41,026 bases of DNA from JBAXPV01 sp037132075 (GTDB lineage Bacteria; Bacteroidota; Bacteroidia; Bacteroidales; CAIXZF01), in contig JBAXPV010000032.1 of the NCBI GenBank assembly GCA_037132075.1, positions 1-41,026 on the forward strand. Direction: 5' to 3'. The position numbers and the translations under genes are program-made. A model generated the notes under the pieces. That model was not told where the DNA came from. It searched no databases and saw only the letters and a list, made by a program, of their open reading frames with translations. Positions 8,135 to 15,569 of this stretch are shown piece by piece (within the stretch, counting starts at the first letter, position 1; the number at the start of each line of letters is the position of its first letter).

Positions 8135-9193
8135 TTATCTTTTGGACAGTGCCTGGAATATCGGCAATAATTTCTGAAAACAAACCGGCCTGTCGTAGGT
8201 CTCCAGGGCAATTTCACGACCTTTAAGACCAAGCCTCAGCCGAAGGTCTTTGTTTTCAATCAACAAAGCTATTTTTTCAACCCAATCTTTCTCTGTTTCA
8301 CAAAGGAAGCCGTTGACTCCGTTGGTGATAATACTGTTGTTAATTCCTACAGGAGAGGCCAGGCATGGGATTCCGCCCGACATATACATCAACAATTTAT
8401 ATCCGCCTTTGCCTTCAGCAAATGACTCCTGTGAAAGTGGCATAATTCCGATATCGATCTCTTTCAGCAGCTCCACCTCCCCTGCTGCCGTCCAGGTCCT
8501 GTTTTCAAATGGCACTTTGTCTATAGAAAATGATTGAGCAGCTCCTGTCAACAAAAGCCGAATGGGGTATTTCTGTGCCACAAGGGCAAGAGGTCCTTTA
8601 ATCAGATCCAGGTATTTTGTAGTCCAGGATGACCCAATCCATCCTATTCTAACTTCAGAAATATCGTTTGATTTGTCACCGGGAAGAAACCAATGCGCAT
8701 CAATCGGCGTTGTTATAAGGCTGGAATTATGACCATTCAATGCGCAATATTCTTGCAGAACCGGGCTGGCGACAACAACAGCATCCACACTATTCAGCAT
8801 AAGTTTTGTCTGCTCATCTGCAGTGCTTCCCTGTATTTTACTGTAGATCGCATCGTCAAAGTCGAAAATTATTTTTGCGTTTTTGCCTTTGATCAGTTTT
8901 ATTTCCCTTTGAGTCAGGAAAAGACGATGTACAAAAACAATATCATAAGTCCCAAACATCAAAACAAAGAAACGCTTTAACATGAGCATTCGCTTTCCCA
9001 GAGCAAAAGCCAATTTGCCGCTATATGATTTCGCAGAAATGGGGATGCGGGGAATCAAATTGACGACAAAACCTTCTTTTTCTAAAAGGGGTATGTATTG
9101 GATGGCCCTGATCCTCGAACTTGAATGATCGTGGTTGCCAATGGTGAGTATTAGAATCTTTGATGACAAGATAAGTAGCGGTTTATTCAACAA
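8135..9193 (-). CDS. Glycosyltransferase, GT4-like
   Basis: This 352-residue protein has a two-domain GT-B pattern. The N-terminal half includes HDHSSSRIRAIQYIPLLEKE and an acidic loop IIFDFDDAIYS, as seen in glycosyltransferases of surface-glycan clusters. The C-terminal half has VRIGWIGSSWTTKYL, then IGIMPLSQESFAEGKGGYK and GIPCLASPVGIN, equivalent to the nucleotide-sugar binding region. No membrane segment is obvious. It is transcribed toward the flippase gene, so it is probably a separate unit of the same glycan locus. Donor and acceptor are unknown. Confidence 0.75.
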   Translation of the reverse strand: MLNKPLLILSSKILILTIGNHDHSSSRIRAIQYIPLLEKEGFVVNLIPRIPISAKSYSGKLAFALGKRMLMLKRFFVLMFGTYDIVFVHRLFLTQREIKLIKGKNAKIIFDFDDAIYSKIQGSTADEQTKLMLNSVDAVVVASPVLQEYCALNGHNSSLITTPIDAHWFLPGDKSNDISEVRIGWIGSSWTTKYLDLIKGPLALVAQKYPIRLLLTGAAQSFSIDKVPFENRTWTAAGEVELLKEIDIGIMPLSQESFAEGKGGYKLLMYMSGGIPCLASPVGINNSIITNGVNGFLCETEKDWVEKIALLIENKDLRLRLGLKGREIALETYDRPVCFQKLLPIFQALSKR

Positions 9194-9366
9194 AGATACC
9201 AGAAAACCTATCCGTAAAAATCATTCTGTTCCAATAATCATTGGCAAGAACCCAAACAAACCCTGTATCAAAAAAAACAAAGAAAGATTGCTATAATTAT
9301 CCCTGAATTTGTTATAATATTGCAATACACCTTGATGTTTTGCTCACATTCCAAACATCCCATTTT

Positions 9367-10584
9367 ATGAAAAAGCAATTATTCCTCTTCACATTCATTT
9401 TGGTCCTGGCAACGAATCTATTGGCCCAGGGGACATGGATTCAACAATCAAGTCTGGAACGTTACGGGAGGTATCTTGCAATAGGCTTTACCCTGAACAA
9501 CAAAGGATATGTCGGTCTTGGCCAGGTCACTGGGGGTTATCATAAATATGATTTCTGGGAGTTTAACCCGCTGACCCATGCCTGGATTCAAAAAGCAGAT
9601 TATCCGGGTGGTGGTAGCTATGGCGTAACAGGCTTTGCCATCAATGGCAAGGGGTATGTTTGCCTGGGCCAGGATAGTTTGAATGTAATCCACAATGACC
9701 TATGGGAATATGACCCAATACTTGACAGCTGGACTCAGAAGGCTTCATTCCCGGGAACGGCACGATATGGGGCCACTTGCTTTGTCGTTGGCAATACTGC
9801 CATAGTTGGCACAGGCTCCATGGGAAATTCGGGTGCCTACCTGAGCGATTTGTGGGCCTATTCACCTTCTTCAAATACCTGGACTCAAAAAAACGATTTC
9901 CCTGGAGGACCCAGGAGCCATGCCGGGGCTTTTACTGTCAACGGCTATGCTTATATGGGAACTGGACTTACCAATGGCGGCGGTTCCAGCGGGGACTTGT
10001 GGAAGTACTTTCCCTCGTCTGACAGTTGGAGTAGTTGTGCTAATTTACCCGGACCTTCGAGGATGGCAGTGAGCTGCTTTGCTATTGGGAACCTGGGTTA
10101 TTTGGGGATGGGCTTTGACATGACATATCATCATAATGATTTTTATTCCTATAACCCATTTACAAATGCCTGGCTTCCTGTTACCCAGGATACAAATATT
10201 ATCGAGCGCCATGCAGCTTTTAGTTTTACCATCCAGGATACCGCTTATGTCGGAGCAGGGAAAACCTACAATGCCTTTTTGATGCAGGATATGTGGGCTT
10301 TTGTTCCGGATCCTAGCACCTCTATTCATGAAAATATCGGAATGAAACCTGGTATTTCAATTTTCCCAAACCCCGCTTCAGCTAGAATTTTCATTCAAAC
10401 ACACGGCTTAAATTACGACCGCAGCATTGTAATTTCAGACTTGAGTGGAAAAGAAATCATAAAGCAGAGCCTTTCCAAAGAAATTGAAGAAATTAACAGT
10501 GAAATGCTTCCTGAAGGAATGTATTTTGTCAGGCTTGTCAGCCAAGATGCTGTTTTAGACACCAAATTCATAAAAATAAAATAG
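9367..10584 (+). CDS. Secreted Kelch-repeat protein with T9SS type-A sorting domain
   Basis: The 405-residue protein has a signal peptide (MKKQLFLFTFILVLATNLLA), then about five to six Kelch-like repeats. These repeat the pattern GY-G-G followed by DLWEYDP and SWTQKA (for example NDLWEYDPILDSWTQKASFP), which suggests a beta-propeller. From about residue 330 a type-A T9SS sorting domain follows: ISIFPNPASARIFIQ, SDLSGKEI and LPEGMYFVRLV. It is therefore expected to cross the outer membrane by T9SS and be anchored or released at the surface. A degenerate -7 box (TAATATTG near 9316) lies upstream. Ligand and function are unknown. Confidence 0.85.
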   Translation: MKKQLFLFTFILVLATNLLAQGTWIQQSSLERYGRYLAIGFTLNNKGYVGLGQVTGGYHKYDFWEFNPLTHAWIQKADYPGGGSYGVTGFAINGKGYVCLGQDSLNVIHNDLWEYDPILDSWTQKASFPGTARYGATCFVVGNTAIVGTGSMGNSGAYLSDLWAYSPSSNTWTQKNDFPGGPRSHAGAFTVNGYAYMGTGLTNGGGSSGDLWKYFPSSDSWSSCANLPGPSRMAVSCFAIGNLGYLGMGFDMTYHHNDFYSYNPFTNAWLPVTQDTNIIERHAAFSFTIQDTAYVGAGKTYNAFLMQDMWAFVPDPSTSIHENIGMKPGISIFPNPASARIFIQTHGLNYDRSIVISDLSGKEIIKQSLSKEIEEINSEMLPEGMYFVRLVSQDAVLDTKFIKIK

Positions 10585-10637
10585 GTTATCTAATTGAGGC
10601 ATTGTTACTTTGCAGCTTCATTACAAGGTATCAAACC

Positions 10638-11249
10638 ATGGCATTTACCCGGGAACAATTAACTGAATATCTTTCTACCACACCAAAAGTCATCATTGAT
10701 CTGGGTTGTGGTCCTACGAAACGGCCTGGCAGCCTGGGCATTGACCATGCTGACCTACCCGGTGTTGATTTTGTTGCCGACCTGGAAGTTGGCCTCGGAT
10801 TCCTGCCCGACAACAGCGTTGATGACATTTATAACTCCCATTTCCTCGAGCATATTGAGAACCTGGAGCAGCTACTTTCAGAAATTCACCGTTGTCTGAA
10901 ACCGGGAGGACGCCTGCATGTTGTCGTCCCCCATTTCTCCAATCCTTATTATTATTCCGATTATACCCACAAAAAATTCTTTGGTTTGTATTCTTTCGAT
11001 TATTTCTCAGGATTGGATTACGGCTATCGCAGAAAAACCCCATCCTATAATAAATCATTCAGATTCAGGATCTTAAGTCGTCGTCTCATATTCAGGTCTC
11101 CTTCTTCATTTGTGATCAACCTGATGAAGAAACACATCCTTACGCGACTTTTTAACAGCAGCAAATACATGCAAAGTGTTTATGAAGAAAGCTTTTGCTA
11201 TACATTCCCTTGTTACGAGCTTATCATGGAGATGGAAGCCATGAAATGA
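10638..11249 (+). CDS. Class I SAM-dependent methyltransferase
   Basis: The 203-residue protein has the SAM-binding motif I VIIDLGCGP (residues 18-26), an acidic DFVADLEV strand end, DDIYNSHFLEHIENLEQLL and the post-motif LKPGGRLHVVVPHF. This is the Methyltransf_11 pattern. The aromatic tail after YYYSDYTHKKFFG resembles methyltransferases in glycan loci, so a sugar or lipid substrate is a guess. The frame opens at 10602, but ATG 10638 (MAFTREQL) is the better start because the upstream residues are not conserved-looking and a -7-like TTACTTTG lies near 10605-10612. Confidence 0.8.
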   Translation: MAFTREQLTEYLSTTPKVIIDLGCGPTKRPGSLGIDHADLPGVDFVADLEVGLGFLPDNSVDDIYNSHFLEHIENLEQLLSEIHRCLKPGGRLHVVVPHFSNPYYYSDYTHKKFFGLYSFDYFSGLDYGYRRKTPSYNKSFRFRILSRRLIFRSPSSFVINLMKKHILTRLFNSSKYMQSVYEESFCYTFPCYELIMEMEAMK

Positions 11250-11295
11250 TTTTCGATGAATCATTAAATTTCTCCGATCAACGCCAAATAAAGAA

Positions 11296-11327
11296 TTGAC
11301 AGCCCACCTGCAAAATCGCTAACTTTG
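11296..11327 (+). promoter_or_regulatory. Complete -33/-7 promoter for the GWxTD gene
   Basis: TTG (11296-11298) is followed by a 21-base spacer and TAACTTTG (11320-11327). This fits the Bacteroidota consensus TTG-N(about 19-23)-TAnnTTTG and is the best complete promoter I found in the window. The ATG is 21 bases downstream. Confidence 0.65.
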
Positions 11328-11348
11328 TAGGCATCTAAAGCTTGACGC

Positions 11349-12857
11349 ATGAAAAAGTCCTTGATAATTTTCCTGTTTTTATTAATCCTCATTCCTTCCT
11401 TGCAGGCTTCAAGGATAAAAGCTTCACTTTCGTGGTGTGTCTTCAACTCACCTGCCGATGGTCCTTATGTTGAGACCTATCTCAGCATCTGGTCAAAATC
11501 TATTCAATTTAACAAACTTGAAAATGGCAAATTCCAGGGCCGTGTGGGTATTACTCTGATCTTCAAAAATGGAAATGATGTCAAAGGATTTAAAAAATAT
11601 GAATTAAAAAGCCCTGAGATCCAGGATACCATGCAGTTAGGTTTTAGTTTCCTTGACCAACAACGCATTCTGCTTCCCGAAGGGAAATACATCCTTGACT
11701 TTGAACTCAGTGACCTGAACAAAGGAAGTGCTTCTCTAAAAAACTCAGAAGAACTAACGATCTCCTTCCCCGGCAATAAAATTAACGTATCGGATATTCA
11801 GCTGCTGGAGAAATTCAGCAAGACTCAGAATCAGAACATTTTAAGCAAATGTGGATATGACCTGGTCCCCTATCCGGATAACTTCCTGCCTCAGTCAGCT
11901 AATAAAATTGGGTTCTATGCCGAAATCTATAATGCGGATCAGGTTTTAGGTACCGACACGAAATACCTCCTCAGCTATTTTATTCAATCCAGCGAGACCG
12001 GGAAAATGCTTAACGATTTTGTGAAAGTCAGGAAAGAAACAGCAAAACCCGTCACCAGTATCTTACATGAATTCGACATCCAGAAGCTTCCAAGCGGCAA
12101 TTTCAAACTCGTAATTGAAGTCAGAAATCAAAACAATGAACGCATTGCAGGCAATAGTTTCTTTTTTCAACGCAGCAATCCTGAAATGCAGTTCGATATC
12201 AAAGATATCAGCGCTATTGATGTGCAAAGCACCTTTGTCGCCAGCATCACCAGGCGCGACTCCCTTATTGAATACATTAAATGCCTCGATCCAATTTCAA
12301 ATAAGTCTGAACAGCTTTACGCCAGAACCAGCCTGGAAAAAATGGATGTCAAAATGATGCAACAGTATTTCCTGAATTTTTGGCTTGTCAGAAACCCTGA
12401 CAGACCTGAAAATGGATGGCTTGCCTACAAGGAAGTGGTAAATAAAGTCAACTCAACCTATCGCTCGTCGATAAAAAAAGGCTATGAAACTGACAGGGGC
12501 CGGATTTACCTGACTTATGGTCCTCCCAACACGATTGTTGATGAAGCATTCCCTGCCAGCACCAGCGGGATGGTGTTATCAACCAGAAACGACCTTGACT
12601 ATGGCACTGTCCCTTATTGTATCTGGCATTATTACCAGCTTGATAATTATCAGCGCGATAAGAAATTTGTCTTTGCAAATCCGCACCTGGCCACCAACGA
12701 CTACCTGCTTGTTCATTCTAATGTCAAAGGTGAGGTTAACAACCCGAACTGGCAAGCTGAGCTGATGCGGGGTGTGGGCACCCGTGATAAAGATGAGGTT
12801 GGACCGAACGATCGCTATGAATTTAAATCCGGCGACAACTACAACAATCCTCACTAA
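11349..12857 (+). CDS. GWxTD-domain exported protein
   Basis: This 502-residue protein has a signal peptide (MKKSLIIFLFLLILIPSLQA). A beta-rich body of about 330 residues follows, then the C-terminal GWxTD-type domain. Its signature here is GYETDRGRIYLTYGPPN (from about residue 378), with Y in place of the usual W. After it come IWHYYQL and FVFANP, which are usual for the family. GWxTD proteins are widespread in Bacteroidota and related phyla and have no settled function, though surface or envelope roles are suspected. It stands alone between a methyltransferase and an acyltransferase, behind its own promoter. Confidence 0.8.
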   Translation: MKKSLIIFLFLLILIPSLQASRIKASLSWCVFNSPADGPYVETYLSIWSKSIQFNKLENGKFQGRVGITLIFKNGNDVKGFKKYELKSPEIQDTMQLGFSFLDQQRILLPEGKYILDFELSDLNKGSASLKNSEELTISFPGNKINVSDIQLLEKFSKTQNQNILSKCGYDLVPYPDNFLPQSANKIGFYAEIYNADQVLGTDTKYLLSYFIQSSETGKMLNDFVKVRKETAKPVTSILHEFDIQKLPSGNFKLVIEVRNQNNERIAGNSFFFQRSNPEMQFDIKDISAIDVQSTFVASITRRDSLIEYIKCLDPISNKSEQLYARTSLEKMDVKMMQQYFLNFWLVRNPDRPENGWLAYKEVVNKVNSTYRSSIKKGYETDRGRIYLTYGPPNTIVDEAFPASTSGMVLSTRNDLDYGTVPYCIWHYYQLDNYQRDKKFVFANPHLATNDYLLVHSNVKGEVNNPNWQAELMRGVGTRDKDEVGPNDRYEFKSGDNYNNPH

Positions 12858-12955
12858 AACTTTTTAATTTACCGACACTAAACAGCTTTGCTACTTTCTG
12901 TTTCAGGATCACTCATTCTAAGCCGCCGTGCGTTCGCATACCCGCAAAGAATAAG

Positions 12956-12963
12956 TATATTTG
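12956..12963 (+). promoter_or_regulatory. -7 promoter box for the acyltransferase gene
   Basis: TATATTTG matches TAnnTTTG, 36 bases before the ATG at 13000. Confidence 0.55.
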
Positions 12964-12999
12964 CAAGCTGCATTTAATCTTTGAGACAAATTTCTGCTC

Positions 13000-13881
13000 A
13001 TGAAAATTCTTTATGGTATTTTTTCAGTAGTTGCATGGATACTGTCGAGACTGCCATTCTGGATACTGTATCTGAAATCAGATGTGTTATGCTTCTTCAT
13101 TTACCATGTTATCGGTTACCGGAAAAAAGTCGTTTTCGAAAATCTTCACGCTGCCTTTCCTGAAAAGTCAGAAAAGGAAATAAAAAAGATCGCGAAACAG
13201 TTTTACAGAAATCTTTGTGACATGATCTTTGAAGTCATCAAAGTCCAGGGAATCAAGCTTGAAGACCTAAACAAAAGAATTGCTTTCAGGAATTATGAGC
13301 TTTTGGTGCCTTATCTGAACAACGGGAAAAGCATCGTTGCTGTTACCGGGCATTGCGGAAACTGGGAATGGACAGGCACTGTACTTTCAACCTATACTGA
13401 TTTTGAAGGGCTTGCCCCGGTAAAGCCACTCTCAAACCCATTTTTTCACCAATATGTGAATGGCTTACGAATGAAATTCAGTGGGCGTGGGCCTGTAGAT
13501 TTCAGGTTGGTGCTTCGCGAGATGATTAAAAGAAAAGATCATCCGATTCTCACCATGTTTGTGGGTGACCAAACACCAACAAAAAACGAAATCCAATATT
13601 GGACCACCTTTCTCAATCAGGACACTGCTGTTTTCCTTGGTGCTGAAAAGATCGCAAAAGCACTGGATCACATCGTCGTATTTTTCGATGTCCAGCGGGT
13701 AAAACGAGGATATTACGAAATTGTGGTCAGCCTGATCACTGAAACACCCAAGCTCACAGCTGATTATGAAATCACGGAAGCTCACGTCAAACTATTGGAG
13801 TCCTGTATTCAAAAAACACCAGACAATTGGTTGTGGTCACATCGACGCTGGAAGCATAAACGTTCTCAAGAAAAAGTTTAG
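13000..13881 (+). CDS. LpxL/HtrB-like lysophospholipid (lipid A) acyltransferase
   Basis: The 293-residue protein has an N-terminal membrane anchor (about residues 1-40). The catalytic HX4(D/E)-type motif is in TGHCGNWEWTG (about residues 116-126), followed by the LPS acyltransferase pattern VFVGDQTPTKNE and the C-terminal PDNWLWSHRRWK. The family transfers a secondary acyl chain to lipid A at the inner membrane. Length is normal for the family. Its TAG stop is also the start of the -7 box of the next gene. Bacteroidota lipid A is often penta-acylated with one such enzyme, so this may be that single enzyme (inference). Confidence 0.85.
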   Translation: MKILYGIFSVVAWILSRLPFWILYLKSDVLCFFIYHVIGYRKKVVFENLHAAFPEKSEKEIKKIAKQFYRNLCDMIFEVIKVQGIKLEDLNKRIAFRNYELLVPYLNNGKSIVAVTGHCGNWEWTGTVLSTYTDFEGLAPVKPLSNPFFHQYVNGLRMKFSGRGPVDFRLVLREMIKRKDHPILTMFVGDQTPTKNEIQYWTTFLNQDTAVFLGAEKIAKALDHIVVFFDVQRVKRGYYEIVVSLITETPKLTADYEITEAHVKLLESCIQKTPDNWLWSHRRWKHKRSQEKV

Positions 13882-13886
13882 CTTTG
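13879..13886 (+). promoter_or_regulatory. -7 promoter box overlapping the acyltransferase stop codon
   Basis: TAGCTTTG matches TAnnTTTG. Its first three bases are the TAG stop of the acyltransferase gene. The TTG start of the GT2 gene is 29 bases after the box. Confidence 0.5.
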
Positions 13887-13914
13887 TCAAAAATCTTCAA
13901 AAAACTCATTTGCC

Positions 13915-14943
13915 TTGCCTAAAGTTGCCGTTGTCATATTGAACTGGAATGGCCGTAAGTTCCTCGAGCAGTTCTTACCTGCCCTGGTTTTGCATACCCA
14001 AGATGACGCTGAGCTGGTTATTGCCGACAACGCTTCTACCGATGATTCATTGGATTTTCTTGCCCAATTTTACCCCGGCATTCGGATCATCATTAATAAG
14101 GAAAATGGCGGTTTTTCCAAAGGCTATAATGATGCCCTGGCCCAGATTGAAGCCGATTATTATGTGTTGCTGAATTCAGATATTGAAGTCAGTGCCGGAT
14201 GGATTCCCCCACTGTTGAAGCTGATGGAATCAGATCCGAAAATCGCGGCATGCCAACCCAAACTCCTTTCATTTTTCGAAAAAACTCAATTTGAATATGC
14301 TGGTGGAGCTGGTGGGTTTATCGATAAATTCGGTTATCCCTTCTGTCGGGGAAGGGTGTTCCAAACGATTGAGCAAGACCATGGTCAATATGACCAAATA
14401 ACAGAAATCTTCTGGGCTACAGGAGCTTGTATGTTTGTCAGGGCTGATCTATACCACCAGTTTGGCGGGCTCGATAACGATTTCTTTGCCCATATGGAAG
14501 AAATCGACATTTGCTGGAGATTGAAAAATTCCGGTTATAAAATCATGTACTGCCCTGATTCCATTGTTTATCACGTAGGTGGCGGAACATTACCGAAAAT
14601 CAGCTCACGAAAAACCTTCCTGAATTTCAGAAATAACCTCATCCTATTATATAAGAATCTTCCAAAACGACAGATAATTCAGGTCTTTGTTGCAAGACTA
14701 ATCATGGATTTCATCGCGAGTATTAAATTCCTGATGGAAGGTCATTCTTCAGACTTTAAAGCCGTGTTCAAAGCCTATGTGAGGTTTTATGCGTCCTTGT
14801 CATCAAACAAAATAAAGCGGAAAAGAATCAAACACAAAACAGTTGGTCAGATCTACATGAAATCCCTCGTGATTGATTACTTCATCAGGAAGAAGAAGTA
14901 TTACTCCGATCTGGATAAAGATCGCTTTTATATTGAGCCCTGA
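13915..14943 (+). CDS. GT2-family glycosyltransferase
   Basis: The 342-residue protein begins with VAVVILNWNGRKFL and has the GT-A nucleotide-sugar motifs VIADNASTDDS and YVLLNSDIEVS, the latter holding the acidic metal-binding site. Later come GACMFVRADLY and FFAHMEEIDICWRL, which match the rhamnosyltransferase-like branch of GT2. The C-terminus is basic with possible amphipathic or membrane-binding segments. It starts at TTG 13915, since no ATG precedes the conserved VVILNWN. It likely extends a surface glycan or LPS chain; donor unknown. Confidence 0.85.
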   Translation: MPKVAVVILNWNGRKFLEQFLPALVLHTQDDAELVIADNASTDDSLDFLAQFYPGIRIIINKENGGFSKGYNDALAQIEADYYVLLNSDIEVSAGWIPPLLKLMESDPKIAACQPKLLSFFEKTQFEYAGGAGGFIDKFGYPFCRGRVFQTIEQDHGQYDQITEIFWATGACMFVRADLYHQFGGLDNDFFAHMEEIDICWRLKNSGYKIMYCPDSIVYHVGGGTLPKISSRKTFLNFRNNLILLYKNLPKRQIIQVFVARLIMDFIASIKFLMEGHSSDFKAVFKAYVRFYASLSSNKIKRKRIKHKTVGQIYMKSLVIDYFIRKKKYYSDLDKDRFYIEP

Positions 14944-14956
14944 CAGATCTCCGCAG

Positions 14957-15376
14957 CTAAATCCCTAACAATGCCCGGGCTGCCAAGAAATATCCCTGCA
15001 TCCCGAATCCAGAGATGATCCCTTTTGCATGAGGGGTGATGAAAGAAGTATGCCTAAATTCCTCACGTGCTGAAATGTTTGACATATGAACCTCAACAAC
15101 TTCGGTTCGGATGGCTTTTATCGTGTCGCCAATGGCAACAGAGGTATGCGTATATCCGCCGGCATTGAGGATGATGCCGTCGGTTGAAAAGCCATGGTCC
15201 TGAAGCTTGTCGATGATCTCCCCTTCAATATTGGATTGAAAATAAGTAAACTCATGTCCGGGGAAAACCCGCGACAAATCCGCCAATAAACGATCAAACG
15301 ACTCAGTTCCATAAACAGATGGTTCCCGAGTCCCGGTGAGGTTTAAATTTGGCCCGTTAATAATTGAAATACGCAT
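14957..15376 (-). CDS. aroQ: Type II 3-dehydroquinate dehydratase
   Basis: The 139-residue protein has the AroQ signatures NGPNLNLTGTREPSVYG (with the active-site tyrosine at residue 22), FQSNIEGEIIDKL, LNAGGYTHTSVAIGD and VHMSNISAREEFRHTS (with the catalytic histidine). It dehydrates 3-dehydroquinate to 3-dehydroshikimate, step three of the shikimate pathway, and normally forms a cytosolic dodecamer. Most family members have NPGAYTH where this one has NAGGYTH. It is divergent from the TPP-controlled receptor gene, and a degenerate -7 box (TAACTTTA, minus, about 15396-15403) lies upstream. Length is normal. Confidence 0.95.
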   Translation of the reverse strand: MRISIINGPNLNLTGTREPSVYGTESFDRLLADLSRVFPGHEFTYFQSNIEGEIIDKLQDHGFSTDGIILNAGGYTHTSVAIGDTIKAIRTEVVEVHMSNISAREEFRHTSFITPHAKGIISGFGMQGYFLAARALLGI

Positions 15377-15422
15377 TTTTGAAAATTTCTGTGGATAAAG
15401 TTATAAAAAACATCGTTTACTG

Positions 15423-15430
15423 TATCTTTG
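15423..15430 (+). promoter_or_regulatory. -7 promoter box for the TPP-riboswitch transcript
   Basis: TATCTTTG matches TAnnTTTG and lies just ahead of the first riboswitch helix at 15439, so transcription would begin close to the aptamer. Confidence 0.6.
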
Positions 15431-15438
15431 TCCTGCAA

Positions 15439-15514
15439 TTCCTAAGGGGTGCCCTACCGAACGGGCTGAGAACATACTCTTTGAACCTGCTCCGGGTAAT
15501 GCCGGCGAAGGGAA
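15439..15514 (+). promoter_or_regulatory. TPP (THI-box) riboswitch
   Basis: The conserved THI-element blocks are visible in order: AGGGGTGCC (15446 region), GGGCTGAGA (15463 region), TTTGAACCTG, then CCGGGTAATGCCGGCGAAGG up to about 15511. The closing helix can form between TTCCT (15439-15443) and AGGGAA (15509-15514). It binds thiamine pyrophosphate and normally represses the downstream gene. The start codon is 56 bases further on. A hairpin TTTGGG-GCAAA-CCCAAA (15550-15566) sits just before the ATG and could be part of a translation-level switch. No clear intrinsic terminator is seen. Confidence 0.95.
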
Positions 15515-15569
15515 ACGGACAGGAAAACTCTGAACACGGTAGCTTATCTTTTGGGGCAAACCCAAATCA

